The notes beneath the pieces were generated by a model, which saw nothing but the letters and a program-made list of their open reading frames with translations, did no database searches and was not told the DNA's origin. From assembly GCA_903844835.1 (NCBI GenBank), contig CAIMUU010000092.1, forward strand, positions 1 through 27,148: a stretch of DNA of 27,148 nucleotides, given 5' to 3'. This stretch comes from an uncultured bacterium. GTDB lineage: Bacteria; Patescibacteriota; Saccharimonadia; Saccharimonadales; Saccharimonadaceae. A program made the position numbers and the translations under genes. Shown here in pieces: positions 1 through 7,290 of the stretch (position 1 is the first letter of the stretch; the number at the start of each line of letters is the position of its first letter).

Positions 1-2445
1 ATGCCAATCCCTGAACTCGTTAAATTGATTGGCGAGCGATTGGTTGAAATTGAAGATGTAACTGATTTAGGTGAAAAATACAAAGACGTTTTGGTTGTTA
101 AGGTTATCACTGCCGAAAAGCTAGAAGGCTCAGATCATCTTAGCCTGACAACTATTGATGACGGTGGTGTCACTAAAGATATTGAACGCGATGGGAACGG
201 CTATATTCAAGTTGTTTGTGGTGCTCCAAATATAAAGTCAGGACAACTAGTCGCTTGGTTACCGCCCGAGTCGATTGTCCCTGACACATTCGGCAAACCA
301 GAGCCATTTAAATTAGGAATTCGCAATTTAAGAGGCAAAATTAGTAACGGCATGATTGCTAGTAGTCGTGAACTGGGCCTGTCCGATGAGCACGAAGGTA
401 TATTAGTGCTTGATGACGACAAAGCTCCTGGCACTCCATTCGCATCCGCTTATGAGCTGGATGATTATCTATTTAATATTGAAAACAAATCGTTAACCCA
501 TCGACCTGATTGTTTTGGAATAATTGGTTTTGCTAGGGAGGTTGCGGTTATATCTGGTAAAGAATTTGTAACGCCAGATTGGCTCAATCAACTGTCATCA
601 GATTTTACGGTTGATTCCACCGAGGCTGAACTAAGTGTCATAATTGATGACGCCAAACTGTGTTCGCGCTATTTAGGCGTGGTTATGTCTGGTGCAAATG
701 GCCACAAAAAGTCTCCACTTCAAATCCAAACTTACTTGTCGCGAGTTGGTGTTAGGCCAATCAGCGCTGTGGTTGATGTCACTAATTATTTGATGATGTT
801 AACCGGTCAGCCCTTGCACGCTTTTGACTACGATAAATTAATTGCCCTAAATAATAGCAAAGCCGAAATCCATGTTCGGGTCGGTCGCGACAGAGAAAAA
901 CTAGATTTATTAGACGGACGGACCATTGAGCTAACTCCCGGCGACATAGTGATTGCGTCTGGCGAAACAGCGGTTGGTCTGGCTGGTGCAATGGGTGGGG
1001 CAAATACGGTAATCGACGAAAACACATCCCGAATTATTATCGAAAGTGCCACCTTTAATCTGTATAATATGCGCTCAACTCAAATGCGTCACGGTATTTT
1101 TAGTGAATCGATTACGCGTTTTACTAAGGGCCAGCCTGCCGAGTTGTCAGCTCCAGTCCTGATTATGGCGATTAAATTAATGGATGAATGGTCCGACGCC
1201 AAGGTAGTTTCGTCTATGGTAGATACATATCCAGGCAAAATTGAACGACCAACCATCAAAGTGCCTCAGGAATTGATAAATGGTACGCTCGGATGCGATT
1301 TGGGTATGTTGCAAATAACCCAAACTCTAGGCTGGGCCGAATTTGATGTTGACGTAGAGGCACCATATACCGTCATAGCTAGACCGCCTTTTTGGCGAGC
1401 TGATATTCATATCCCTGAAGATATCATTGAAGAAGTCGGTCGCCTAAATGGCTTTGATAATATCGCACCAAAGCTACCCGGTCGGGACTTTACGGCCGTT
1501 AAACCAGATGATTTTGATGATTTTAGGACCAAGCTTCGTAAAATCCTAGTTCGAGCCGGCGCAAATGAGGGTTTGACTTATAGTTTTATCCATGGCGATG
1601 TAATAACAAAATCCGGTCAGGATGTCGTGAATTCTTATCGAATCGTAAATTCAATCAGTCCAGATTTGCAGTATTATCGCCAAACGCTAACTCCAAGCCT
1701 ATTAGAATTAATCAACCTAAACATTAGACAGGGTTTTGACAATTTTGCTCTGTTTGAGATTAACAAAGCCCATCAAAAATCTGATGGCCTGACCGACGAA
1801 AAAGTGCCGGTTGAAACTGATATGCTGTCGTTGATTGTTGCCAATAAAAATCAGCAAATTGGTGCTATGTATTATCAGGCTAAACAAATGTTAGATTATT
1901 TGGCTAAACTTATTGGTATTGAGTTATCCTATGGTCCTCTCGTAAGTAAATCCGACAGCGCCCTAACCGCGCCATTCGAATATCGTCGCGCCGCATTAGT
2001 TTCAGAAAAGACGACTGGTAAACAAATCGGCGTAGTAGGTGAATACAAGAAGTCTGTCGTAAATGCTTTTAAACTTCCAAAATGTACGGCTGGATTCGAA
2101 ATTAACACCAGAACCTTATTTGAAACCGCTATGGCAATGGTCAATTCCTATAAGCCACTTAGTCGATATCCAGCGACTGAACGAGATATTTGTTTTCGAG
2201 TTGCTCAAACAGTTAATTATCGCCAGATTTTTGATGCATCAAGTTCTGCCTTGCAGAATGTTAAACTTGAAACGCAAATTTCGCCAGTCGATATCTATCA
2301 ACCGGCAACTGGTCAAACCAAAAATGTGACAATTCGTGTTAAATTGACTGCTAGTGACCACACTCTATCGAGTGAAGAAGTTGCAAATGTTATTGATGCT
2401 ATTTCTAGGTCAGTTGTGTCTGCCACTGAGGCGACGGTCATATAA
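1..2445 (+). CDS. pheT: Phenylalanine-tRNA ligase beta subunit (probably 5'-partial)
   Basis: Beta subunit of the cytoplasmic alpha2beta2 phenylalanyl-tRNA synthetase, which charges tRNA-Phe; the beta chain carries the editing and tRNA-binding modules. Seen: an EMAP/tRNA-binding-like domain near residues 25-140 (VVCGAPNIKSGQ), a B3/4 editing-type region about 215-390 with the PLHAFDYDK motif, a B5 domain about 410-490 (PFWRADIHIPEDIIEEVGR), the catalytic-like core, and a C-terminal ferredoxin-fold anticodon-binding domain from about residue 720 (PLSRYPATERDICF). The 814 residues are close to the usual length, but family members normally begin with about 15 more residues (an MKxSxNxxK-type start). 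The ATG at base 1 is therefore probably an internal Met and the true start lies upstream. pheS is expected just outside the window. Identification is secure; only the start is uncertain. Confidence 0.95.
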   Translation: MPIPELVKLIGERLVEIEDVTDLGEKYKDVLVVKVITAEKLEGSDHLSLTTIDDGGVTKDIERDGNGYIQVVCGAPNIKSGQLVAWLPPESIVPDTFGKPEPFKLGIRNLRGKISNGMIASSRELGLSDEHEGILVLDDDKAPGTPFASAYELDDYLFNIENKSLTHRPDCFGIIGFAREVAVISGKEFVTPDWLNQLSSDFTVDSTEAELSVIIDDAKLCSRYLGVVMSGANGHKKSPLQIQTYLSRVGVRPISAVVDVTNYLMMLTGQPLHAFDYDKLIALNNSKAEIHVRVGRDREKLDLLDGRTIELTPGDIVIASGETAVGLAGAMGGANTVIDENTSRIIIESATFNLYNMRSTQMRHGIFSESITRFTKGQPAELSAPVLIMAIKLMDEWSDAKVVSSMVDTYPGKIERPTIKVPQELINGTLGCDLGMLQITQTLGWAEFDVDVEAPYTVIARPPFWRADIHIPEDIIEEVGRLNGFDNIAPKLPGRDFTAVKPDDFDDFRTKLRKILVRAGANEGLTYSFIHGDVITKSGQDVVNSYRIVNSISPDLQYYRQTLTPSLLELINLNIRQGFDNFALFEINKAHQKSDGLTDEKVPVETDMLSLIVANKNQQIGAMYYQAKQMLDYLAKLIGIELSYGPLVSKSDSALTAPFEYRRAALVSEKTTGKQIGVVGEYKKSVVNAFKLPKCTAGFEINTRTLFETAMAMVNSYKPLSRYPATERDICFRVAQTVNYRQIFDASSSALQNVKLETQISPVDIYQPATGQTKNVTIRVKLTASDHTLSSEEVANVIDAISRSVVSATEATVI

Positions 2446-2460
2446 CCCTCAGCCTCTGTA

Positions 2461-2469
2461 TGTTATAAT
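2461..2469 (+). promoter_or_regulatory. Extended -10 promoter for the FKBP gene
   Basis: A perfect TGTTATAAT (TGn plus TATAAT) lies just after the pheT stop. No good -35 is visible, as expected for extended -10 promoters. Transcription would begin near 2476, giving a leader of about 32 bases that contains the purine-rich Shine-Dalgarno stretch AAGGGGAAAAGGAAGA before the ATG at 2508. Confidence 0.6.
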
Positions 2470-2507
2470 ATAAGTTACTAAATTAAGGGGAAAAGGAAGA
2501 ATTTTTT

Positions 2508-3077
2508 ATGGCGACCCCAAAATCGCAGAGAATTATTATTCTGATTATTGCAATCGTAATGATTGTTGGTACACTCGGTTCATTTTTGGTTATGGGACTA
2601 AGCCTTAACAACCAAAAACTTGACGAGGCAGCTCAACAGGAAGCCTACAATAAATATTTAGAGCAGCAACAGGAGGCCTTTCGATTAAATGCTGAAAATT
2701 CCGTAGCTATTGATGGCTATTCGACTAGGACATTTGATGCGGCAAGTGTTACAAAACTGGCCATCGAACTGTTAACAGTGGGCAATGGCCAAATTATTCA
2801 GTCAACTGATACGGTTAACGCTAGCTACTTTGGCTGGTTATCTGACGGTGTTATTTTTGATAGTAGCCAGAAGAAGTCAACTGCCGACGAGCCTACTAGT
2901 TTTTCTTTAGCTGAAGTGATTACTGGTTGGACAGAGGGACTAACTGGTCTAAGGGTTGGAAGTGTCGTACGTTTGACTATTCCAGCCGACAAGGCATACG
3001 GTTCGCAATCTTCTGGCATAATCCCTGCCAATTCACCGCTCGAGTTTATTGTGATAATTCATAGTATCGGTGAATAA
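2508..3077 (+). CDS. Membrane-anchored FKBP-type peptidyl-prolyl cis-trans isomerase
   Basis: Probably catalyses proline isomerisation during folding of exported proteins. Residues 8-32 form one hydrophobic segment (IIILIIAIVMIVGTLGSFLV) with a short basic N-terminus, so the protein is anchored with its C-terminus outside. A Gln/Glu-rich, coiled-coil-like stretch follows (about 36-62), then an FKBP domain at about 90-189. That domain shows FDSSQKK, GWTEGLTGLRVGSVVRLTI, an AYGSQ loop, IIPANSPLEFIV and a typical FKBP ending. At 189 residues it is a one-domain FKBP plus anchor. It has its own extended -10 promoter and a strong SD, and trxB follows at 22 bases, suggesting co-transcription of folding and redox functions. 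The family is clear; the substrate is not known. Confidence 0.87.
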   Translation: MATPKSQRIIILIIAIVMIVGTLGSFLVMGLSLNNQKLDEAAQQEAYNKYLEQQQEAFRLNAENSVAIDGYSTRTFDAASVTKLAIELLTVGNGQIIQSTDTVNASYFGWLSDGVIFDSSQKKSTADEPTSFSLAEVITGWTEGLTGLRVGSVVRLTIPADKAYGSQSSGIIPANSPLEFIVIIHSIGE

Positions 3078-3099
3078 AACTAACAAGGGGAGAATAATT

Positions 3100-4038
3100 A
3101 TGACTGATAAAATTCAAGACCTAATCATAATCGGAGCTGGGCCAAGCTCGCTGACGGCGGCAATCTACACAACGCGTGAAGATATTGGCACGGTCTTGTA
3201 TGAAAAATCGGTTGTTGGAGGATTGGCAGCGATTACTGATAAAATCGATAATTACCCCGGTTTTCCAGATGGAATTGAGGGTTATGTCTTGGCCGAACAG
3301 CTTGAAAAGCAGGCCAAGCGGTTTGGGACTGAAATAAAATATGGCGAAGTTACATCAATTCGCCGAGACGACTCGTTTAATGTTGTTGTGATTGATGGCG
3401 AGGATGTGAAGGCAAAGGCTGTCTTGGTTGCGACCGGTAGTTCATATGGCAAAATTAATGTTCCGGGCGAAGCTGAATATTATGGTCGCGGTGTCCATTA
3501 CTGTGCTACGTGCGACGGAGCTTTTTATAAGGGCAAGCGCCTAGCTGTAGTCGGTGGCGGTAACTCAGCTGTTCAGGAATCTATCTTTTTGTCTCATTTT
3601 GCATCACATATTGATTTGTTGGTTCGAAGTACTGTTAAGGCAAGTGATGTGTTGCAAAAAAAGTTGCAAAAATATATTGATGACAAATTAATTTCTGTTC
3701 ATGTTTCGACTACAACAGATGAAATAATTGCTACAGATGGCCATGTAACTGAGGTTAGGGCGACTGAGTCTGGCAAGCCAAAATCATTTATGGTTGATGG
3801 GGTATTCGTTTTTGCAGGTCTCAAGCCTAATACCGGTTTTTTGCAAGGCAGTGGTGTGGAGTTAGACGAAATTGGCTTTATTAAAACTGACGATAAGATG
3901 CGTACAAATATTCCTGGTATTTTTGCCAGTGGCGATGTCAGAAGTGGCGCAACAATGCAAATAGCTTGTGCGGTTGGTGAAGGGGCAGAAGCGGCCCATA
4001 CTATTCGTGATTATTTACGTGATTTAGACAAAAACTAG
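3100..4038 (+). CDS. trxB: Thioredoxin-disulfide reductase
   Basis: FAD/NADPH flavoprotein that reduces thioredoxin, keeping cytoplasmic thiols reduced. Seen in the 312 residues: N-terminal FAD-binding GAGPSS motif, the redox-active CATC pair (C135, C138) in CATCDGAF, the NADPH-binding GGGNSAVQE, and the C-terminal FAD motif with GIFASGDVR. I place the start at ATG 3100 because AAGGGGAG lies at the proper distance upstream and the FAD motif follows at once. A longer reading from GTG 3070 would overlap the FKBP gene and add ten residues unlike the family. It sits between FKBP and ppa. The CxxC spacing is that of true thioredoxin reductases and not of the ferredoxin-NADP reductase-like relatives that lack cysteines. 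Confidence 0.93.
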   Translation: MTDKIQDLIIIGAGPSSLTAAIYTTREDIGTVLYEKSVVGGLAAITDKIDNYPGFPDGIEGYVLAEQLEKQAKRFGTEIKYGEVTSIRRDDSFNVVVIDGEDVKAKAVLVATGSSYGKINVPGEAEYYGRGVHYCATCDGAFYKGKRLAVVGGGNSAVQESIFLSHFASHIDLLVRSTVKASDVLQKKLQKYIDDKLISVHVSTTTDEIIATDGHVTEVRATESGKPKSFMVDGVFVFAGLKPNTGFLQGSGVELDEIGFIKTDDKMRTNIPGIFASGDVRSGATMQIACAVGEGAEAAHTIRDYLRDLDKN

Positions 4039-4040
4039 AC

Positions 4041-4046
4041 TATAAT
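4041..4046 (+). promoter_or_regulatory. -10 box of a predicted leaderless ppa promoter
   Basis: TATAAT immediately follows the trxB stop and is separated from the ppa ATG (4055) by 8 bases, so the expected transcription start falls within a few bases of the start codon. No Shine-Dalgarno sequence is present. No convincing -35 is seen. Confidence 0.5.
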
Positions 4047-4054
4047 GGTTATGT

Positions 4055-4603
4055 ATGAGTCCAACAGTGGTAGATTATAATCAATCATTAACGCCTGGTG
4101 ATGTTGATGGCGGATTTGTTAATGTTGTGGTTGAGATTCCACTTGGTGGTACTGAGAAAATTGAGTGGGACCGTAAGTGTCTGAGGATGAAAGTCGATAG
4201 GCAAGAGTCTACGGCTTTTCATGAGCCGACAAACTATGGTTTTGTCCCGCAGACTATCGGCGGAGATGGCGATAGTTTGGATGCTTTAATTATTTCTGAT
4301 GATATTTTGCCAACTGAGACTGTTTTATCAGCGAAGGTTATCGGAGTTATGAAATTTGATGACGAGGGGCAGGCTGACGATAAGGTTGTTGTTGTGCCTA
4401 CCGAAAATCCTGATGACATAGAATTAGTTAAAGAGGTCTCGGACTTACCAGAAAAATTAATTGATGAGATTACAAATTATTTTACGCACTACAAAGATCA
4501 GGACAAGCCAGGCTCAACCAAGGTGATTGGTTGGGGTGACGCCATGGAAGCAAAGGCAATTATCCATCAGGCAGTTAATCGTTGGCACAGTATTAACCAA
4601 TAG
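4055..4603 (+). CDS. ppa: Inorganic pyrophosphatase (family I)
   Basis: Soluble Mg-dependent enzyme hydrolysing pyrophosphate to two phosphates, pulling biosynthetic reactions such as nucleotide polymerisation, aminoacylation and UDP-sugar synthesis (galU is also in this window). The signature DGDSLDAL carries the metal-binding aspartates D71, D73 and D76. Upstream are the substrate-binding VEIPLGG and EWDRK, and YGFVPQTIGGD precedes the signature. At 182 residues the length is normal for bacterial family I. An out-of-frame ATG at 4051 lies four bases before the chosen start. The gene ends one base from the convergent RSH gene, with no terminator between them, so read-through in both directions would give overlapping antisense 3' ends. 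Confidence 0.94.
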   Translation: MSPTVVDYNQSLTPGDVDGGFVNVVVEIPLGGTEKIEWDRKCLRMKVDRQESTAFHEPTNYGFVPQTIGGDGDSLDALIISDDILPTETVLSAKVIGVMKFDDEGQADDKVVVVPTENPDDIELVKEVSDLPEKLIDEITNYFTHYKDQDKPGSTKVIGWGDAMEAKAIIHQAVNRWHSINQ

Positions 4604-4604
4604 A

Positions 4605-6128
4605 TTATTTTTTCTTACGGGCAATAATTGCGGCGGCATTCGTGATTGTGCCGACAACTCCACTTTGTTTGAGTTGACCTTGTAATTTGCTTCTGGCGTG
4701 AGTTGTAGTAACAAGGTTTTTCCAGGCTTGTTTTGGCTTGGACAATTTATTAATGATAACCTCGACGATATCACCGTTTTGGAGTGGTTTGTCAAATGGG
4801 TGAATCTTGGAATTTACCCTAAAACCTTGGGCATGTCCGCCAATGTCGCTGTGGACTAGGTAAGCAAAATCAAGTGGCAAAGCGCCTTCTGGCAAGTCAT
4901 AAATGTCGCCTTTTGGGGAATGGACAAAGATGCGGTTACTAAATAGGTCAATATTTAATTGGTCTTTAGAAATCTCTTCGCCGTCCTTAAGTTTATCAAC
5001 AATTGCCTGTAGTTGAGTGATCCATTGCATACTGTCGGGTAGTGACGAAACATCACGGCTCTTGATGTAATCTTTCGAAGTTTTTTGGTCATGGTAGTGA
5101 AAACTGGCAGCTAGTCCTCGCTCGGCAAATTCATGCATGTCATAGGTTCGAATTTGAAATTCTACAATTTGTTCATTTGGCGTGATAACTGTGGTGTGTA
5201 AACTTTGATAGCCGTTTGGTTTAGGCGTAGCAATATAATCCTTGATACGGCTAATCATTGGCTTGTATAAGCTGTGGAGTAGGCCAAGTATTTGGTAGCA
5301 ATCTTCTTTTTTATCAACAACAATGCGTAGCGCCATTAGGTCATAAATGTCGTCAATATTGCCGTTAACTTTGGCGAGTTTTTTGGATAGGCTATAAATG
5401 CTTTTAACTCGGCCGTTAACCTCGGCATTAATATTTTGCTTTTTGAAGGCTTGCTCAATTTCGCTACGAATTTCACCTAATTTGCGAGTGCTTCGTCCTA
5501 GGCGCTTGCTCATCAAGATTTTGAGTCTCTTATACTCAACTGGGTCGAGGTATTTAAACGCCAAATCTTCAATCTCCATCCTGACGCGCCCCATACCTAA
5601 CCGGTCAGCCATTGGCCCAAAAACCTCTAGTGATTCACGAGCCACCTTCAATTGGCGGTCTTTTGGCAAATATTGGAGTGTTTCAAGGTTGTGTAGGCGG
5701 TCGGCAAGTTTAACAATAATAACCCGGATATCTTGGCCAACGGCAATAAGTAGTTTAGATAAATTATCCTTGGTCATTGGCAGGTAATTTGATAAGTCCT
5801 GCATATTGGCGCGGGCTTTGGACACCTTTGTCAGTCCATCAACCAAAAAGGCAACATCGTGTCCAAAAATATTTTCTACCTCTGTTATGGTGACCGAAGT
5901 ATCTTCGATTGTATCGTGCAGTAAGCCAGCAATAACACTGCTGATATCCATTCCCCAGGACATTAAAGTGTCGGCAACGGCCAAGGGGTGAGAAATATAC
6001 GGCTCGCCACTAATTCGCTTTTGCCCAGCGTGAGCCTTGGTGGCAAAGTCAATCGCCTGCTCAAGCTCAAGGAGTTGGTCCTTGTCATAAAGCGGTTGAG
6101 AATTTTCCATTAAATCTGTTTTGTTCAT
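4605..6128 (-). CDS. relA: Bifunctional-type (p)ppGpp synthetase/hydrolase (RSH), short form
   Basis: Makes and degrades the stringent-response alarmone (p)ppGpp. Domains in order: an HD hydrolase domain (about 25-180) with H47 and the intact HDxxED motif (H71, D72, E75, D76); a RelA/SpoT synthetase domain (about 235-350) with RIKDYIATPKPNGYQSLHT, the RxKD form usual in bifunctional enzymes; and a TGS domain (about 405-465; FVHSPKGDIYDLPEGALPLDFAY). At 507 residues it stops soon after TGS with a basic tail, so it lacks the C-terminal Zn-finger and ACT/RRM domains of about 730-residue Rel proteins. Ribosome-linked control may therefore be reduced. The start at 6128 agrees with a -10 box eight bases upstream. 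The gene is divergent from the sugar-phosphate operon. Confidence 0.93.
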   Translation of the reverse strand: MNKTDLMENSQPLYDKDQLLELEQAIDFATKAHAGQKRISGEPYISHPLAVADTLMSWGMDISSVIAGLLHDTIEDTSVTITEVENIFGHDVAFLVDGLTKVSKARANMQDLSNYLPMTKDNLSKLLIAVGQDIRVIIVKLADRLHNLETLQYLPKDRQLKVARESLEVFGPMADRLGMGRVRMEIEDLAFKYLDPVEYKRLKILMSKRLGRSTRKLGEIRSEIEQAFKKQNINAEVNGRVKSIYSLSKKLAKVNGNIDDIYDLMALRIVVDKKEDCYQILGLLHSLYKPMISRIKDYIATPKPNGYQSLHTTVITPNEQIVEFQIRTYDMHEFAERGLAASFHYHDQKTSKDYIKSRDVSSLPDSMQWITQLQAIVDKLKDGEEISKDQLNIDLFSNRIFVHSPKGDIYDLPEGALPLDFAYLVHSDIGGHAQGFRVNSKIHPFDKPLQNGDIVEVIINKLSKPKQAWKNLVTTTHARSKLQGQLKQSGVVGTITNAAAIIARKKK

Positions 6129-6136
6129 CTGGATAC

Positions 6137-6142
6137 ATTATA
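6137..6142 (-). promoter_or_regulatory. -10 box of a predicted leaderless relA promoter
   Basis: On the minus strand TATAAT (bases 6142 to 6137) is followed by 8 bases and then the ATG at 6128. No Shine-Dalgarno sequence is present. It lies in the 61-base divergent gap shared with the rpiB promoter, so the two promoters are close enough to interfere. Confidence 0.5.
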
Positions 6143-6153
6143 CGTCATTTTAC

Positions 6154-6183
6154 TTGCATAACTACCCCTATAAAGCTTATACT
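6154..6183 (+). promoter_or_regulatory. Predicted leaderless promoter of the sugar-phosphate operon (rpiB)
   Basis: TTGCAT (6154-6159), an 18-base spacer, then TATACT (6178-6183), with the rpiB ATG at 6190, six bases after the -10 box. Transcription should start at or beside the A of the start codon. There is no Shine-Dalgarno sequence. This promoter may drive the genes through 12193, which follow without sizeable gaps. Confidence 0.55.
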
Positions 6184-6189
6184 TTTATT

Positions 6190-6639
6190 ATGAAGATATT
6201 CTTAGGTAGTGATCACCAAGGCTTTCAGTTGAAAGAGAAAGTTTTTGCATATTTAGTAAAACGCGGTTACGTCACCGAGGATGTCGGTGGCAAATTGCTT
6301 GACCAGGATGATGATTTTCCAGAATTTGCTCAGGCCGTGGCGCTACAGATTATTGGCAGCACCGACAAAGACCCTCGTGGGATTTTACTATGCGGCGGTG
6401 GCCAAGGTATGGCCATAGCAGCAAATCGTTTTCGAGGTATAAGGGCTAGCGTGATTTGGGACGCATTTGAGGCCAAGATGACCAGGAATGATAATGACAG
6501 CAATGTTTTGTGTTTGCCGGCACGAATTCTTCAGGATGATGACAGCGCCTGGGAAGGAATTGTTGAAACTTGGCTAAATACGCCTTTTGCCGGAGCAGTT
6601 AGATATAAGCGCCGCAATGCGCAGATTGACGAATTATAA
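6190..6639 (+). CDS. rpiB: RpiB/LacA/LacB-family sugar-phosphate isomerase (ribose-5-phosphate isomerase B-like)
   Basis: Predicted to interconvert ribose 5-phosphate and ribulose 5-phosphate. The 149 residues match RpiB over their whole length: N-terminal SDHQGF (canonical CDHxGF), ILLCGGGQGMAIAANR with the catalytic-type C68, GIRASV, and the NDSNVLCLPARIL region. One deviation: the His that opens the sugar ring in E. coli RpiB (in RQHNDTN) appears as Asp (D101, in RNDNDSN), and the GTG loop reads GGG. Substrate or mechanism may therefore differ from textbook RpiB. The start at 6190 is chosen over the in-frame ATG at 6121 because the family begins with MKIxxGSDH and the promoter -10 box lies six bases upstream. 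It overlaps rpe by one base (TAATG). Confidence 0.82.
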   Translation: MKIFLGSDHQGFQLKEKVFAYLVKRGYVTEDVGGKLLDQDDDFPEFAQAVALQIIGSTDKDPRGILLCGGGQGMAIAANRFRGIRASVIWDAFEAKMTRNDNDSNVLCLPARILQDDDSAWEGIVETWLNTPFAGAVRYKRRNAQIDEL

Positions 6640-7286
6640 TGGGTGGAATAGTTGTACCGAGCATAACAGTTGAAACTGATGTTGAATACAAGGCAGTTGT
6701 TGAAAAGATTCAAGATTTTGCCAAACGAGTTCACGTTGATGTTAGCGATGGTGCCTTTGCTCCAGTTTTTCTAGTTGAGCCTGAAAAATTATGGTGGCCC
6801 AGTGATTGGGTTGTTGATATTCATGCAATGGTCACGCAACCACTAGATTACCTCGACCGATTAATCGCTTTAAAGCCTCATATGATTACATTCCATGCCG
6901 AGACTAATGTAAATTTGGTCCCTATTCTAGAGAGTGTTAAAAAGGCAGGCATCAAAGCTGGGATTGCACTACTTAAGCAAACTGTCCCTGCTACTGTCGC
7001 GCCTGCGATTAAGGCGGCCGAGCACGTCTTGGTATTTTCTGGCGATTTGGGTCATTACGGCGGGACAGCTAGTTTGATGCAACTTGAAAAAGTTCGCTTG
7101 ATTAAAGTTATTAATCCTTTGGCCGAAATTGGTTGGGATGGTGGCATTAGTGTTGACAATGCCTTTACGTTAGCCCAGGGTGGAGTCAACGTATTTAACA
7201 TCGGTGGAGCGCTAGCAACAGCCGCTGAACCAGCCAAAGTTTATGATACACTTGTGAGAGAAATTAATAAGCATGGGGTGATTTAG
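6639..7286 (+). CDS. rpe: Ribulose-phosphate 3-epimerase-like protein
   Basis: TIM-barrel protein expected to interconvert ribulose 5-phosphate and xylulose 5-phosphate. Residues at the catalytic and metal positions are present: H32 and D34 in VHVDVSDG, H62 in VDIHAMV, and D167 in IGWDGGIS. The sequence is otherwise divergent: the usual MSVNPGFGGQ phosphate loop reads FSGDLGHYGG, and the opening is VVPSIT where IAPSIL is common. Length (215) is normal. It shares the TAATG junction with rpiB and has no obvious SD of its own, so translational coupling is likely. The position between an RpiB-like gene and transketolase supports the assignment. A related hexulose-phosphate epimerase activity cannot be excluded from sequence alone. 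Confidence 0.8.
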   Translation: MGGIVVPSITVETDVEYKAVVEKIQDFAKRVHVDVSDGAFAPVFLVEPEKLWWPSDWVVDIHAMVTQPLDYLDRLIALKPHMITFHAETNVNLVPILESVKKAGIKAGIALLKQTVPATVAPAIKAAEHVLVFSGDLGHYGGTASLMQLEKVRLIKVINPLAEIGWDGGISVDNAFTLAQGGVNVFNIGGALATAAEPAKVYDTLVREINKHGVI

Positions 7287-7290
7287 GCGG

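Noticed and set aside
1..3. ATG at base 1 as the true start of pheT
   Set aside because: PheT proteins normally have about 15 more N-terminal residues before this point, so the ATG is more likely an internal Met at the window edge.
3070..3099. GTG at 3070 as the trxB start
   Set aside because: It overlaps the FKBP gene, has no suitable SD, and adds residues not found in the family; ATG 3100 has a strong SD.
4600..4612. Bidirectional terminator between ppa and relA
   Set aside because: The genes end one base apart. There is a T-run but no stem, so no terminator can be supported.
5398..5787. 129-codon open frame opposite relA
   Set aside because: No SD, no recognisable protein features, and it lies wholly within a well-supported conserved gene on the other strand.
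6121..6189. Upstream in-frame ATG (6121) as the rpiB start
   Set aside because: The 23 added residues are unlike RpiB, and the reading would cover the relA and rpiB promoters.
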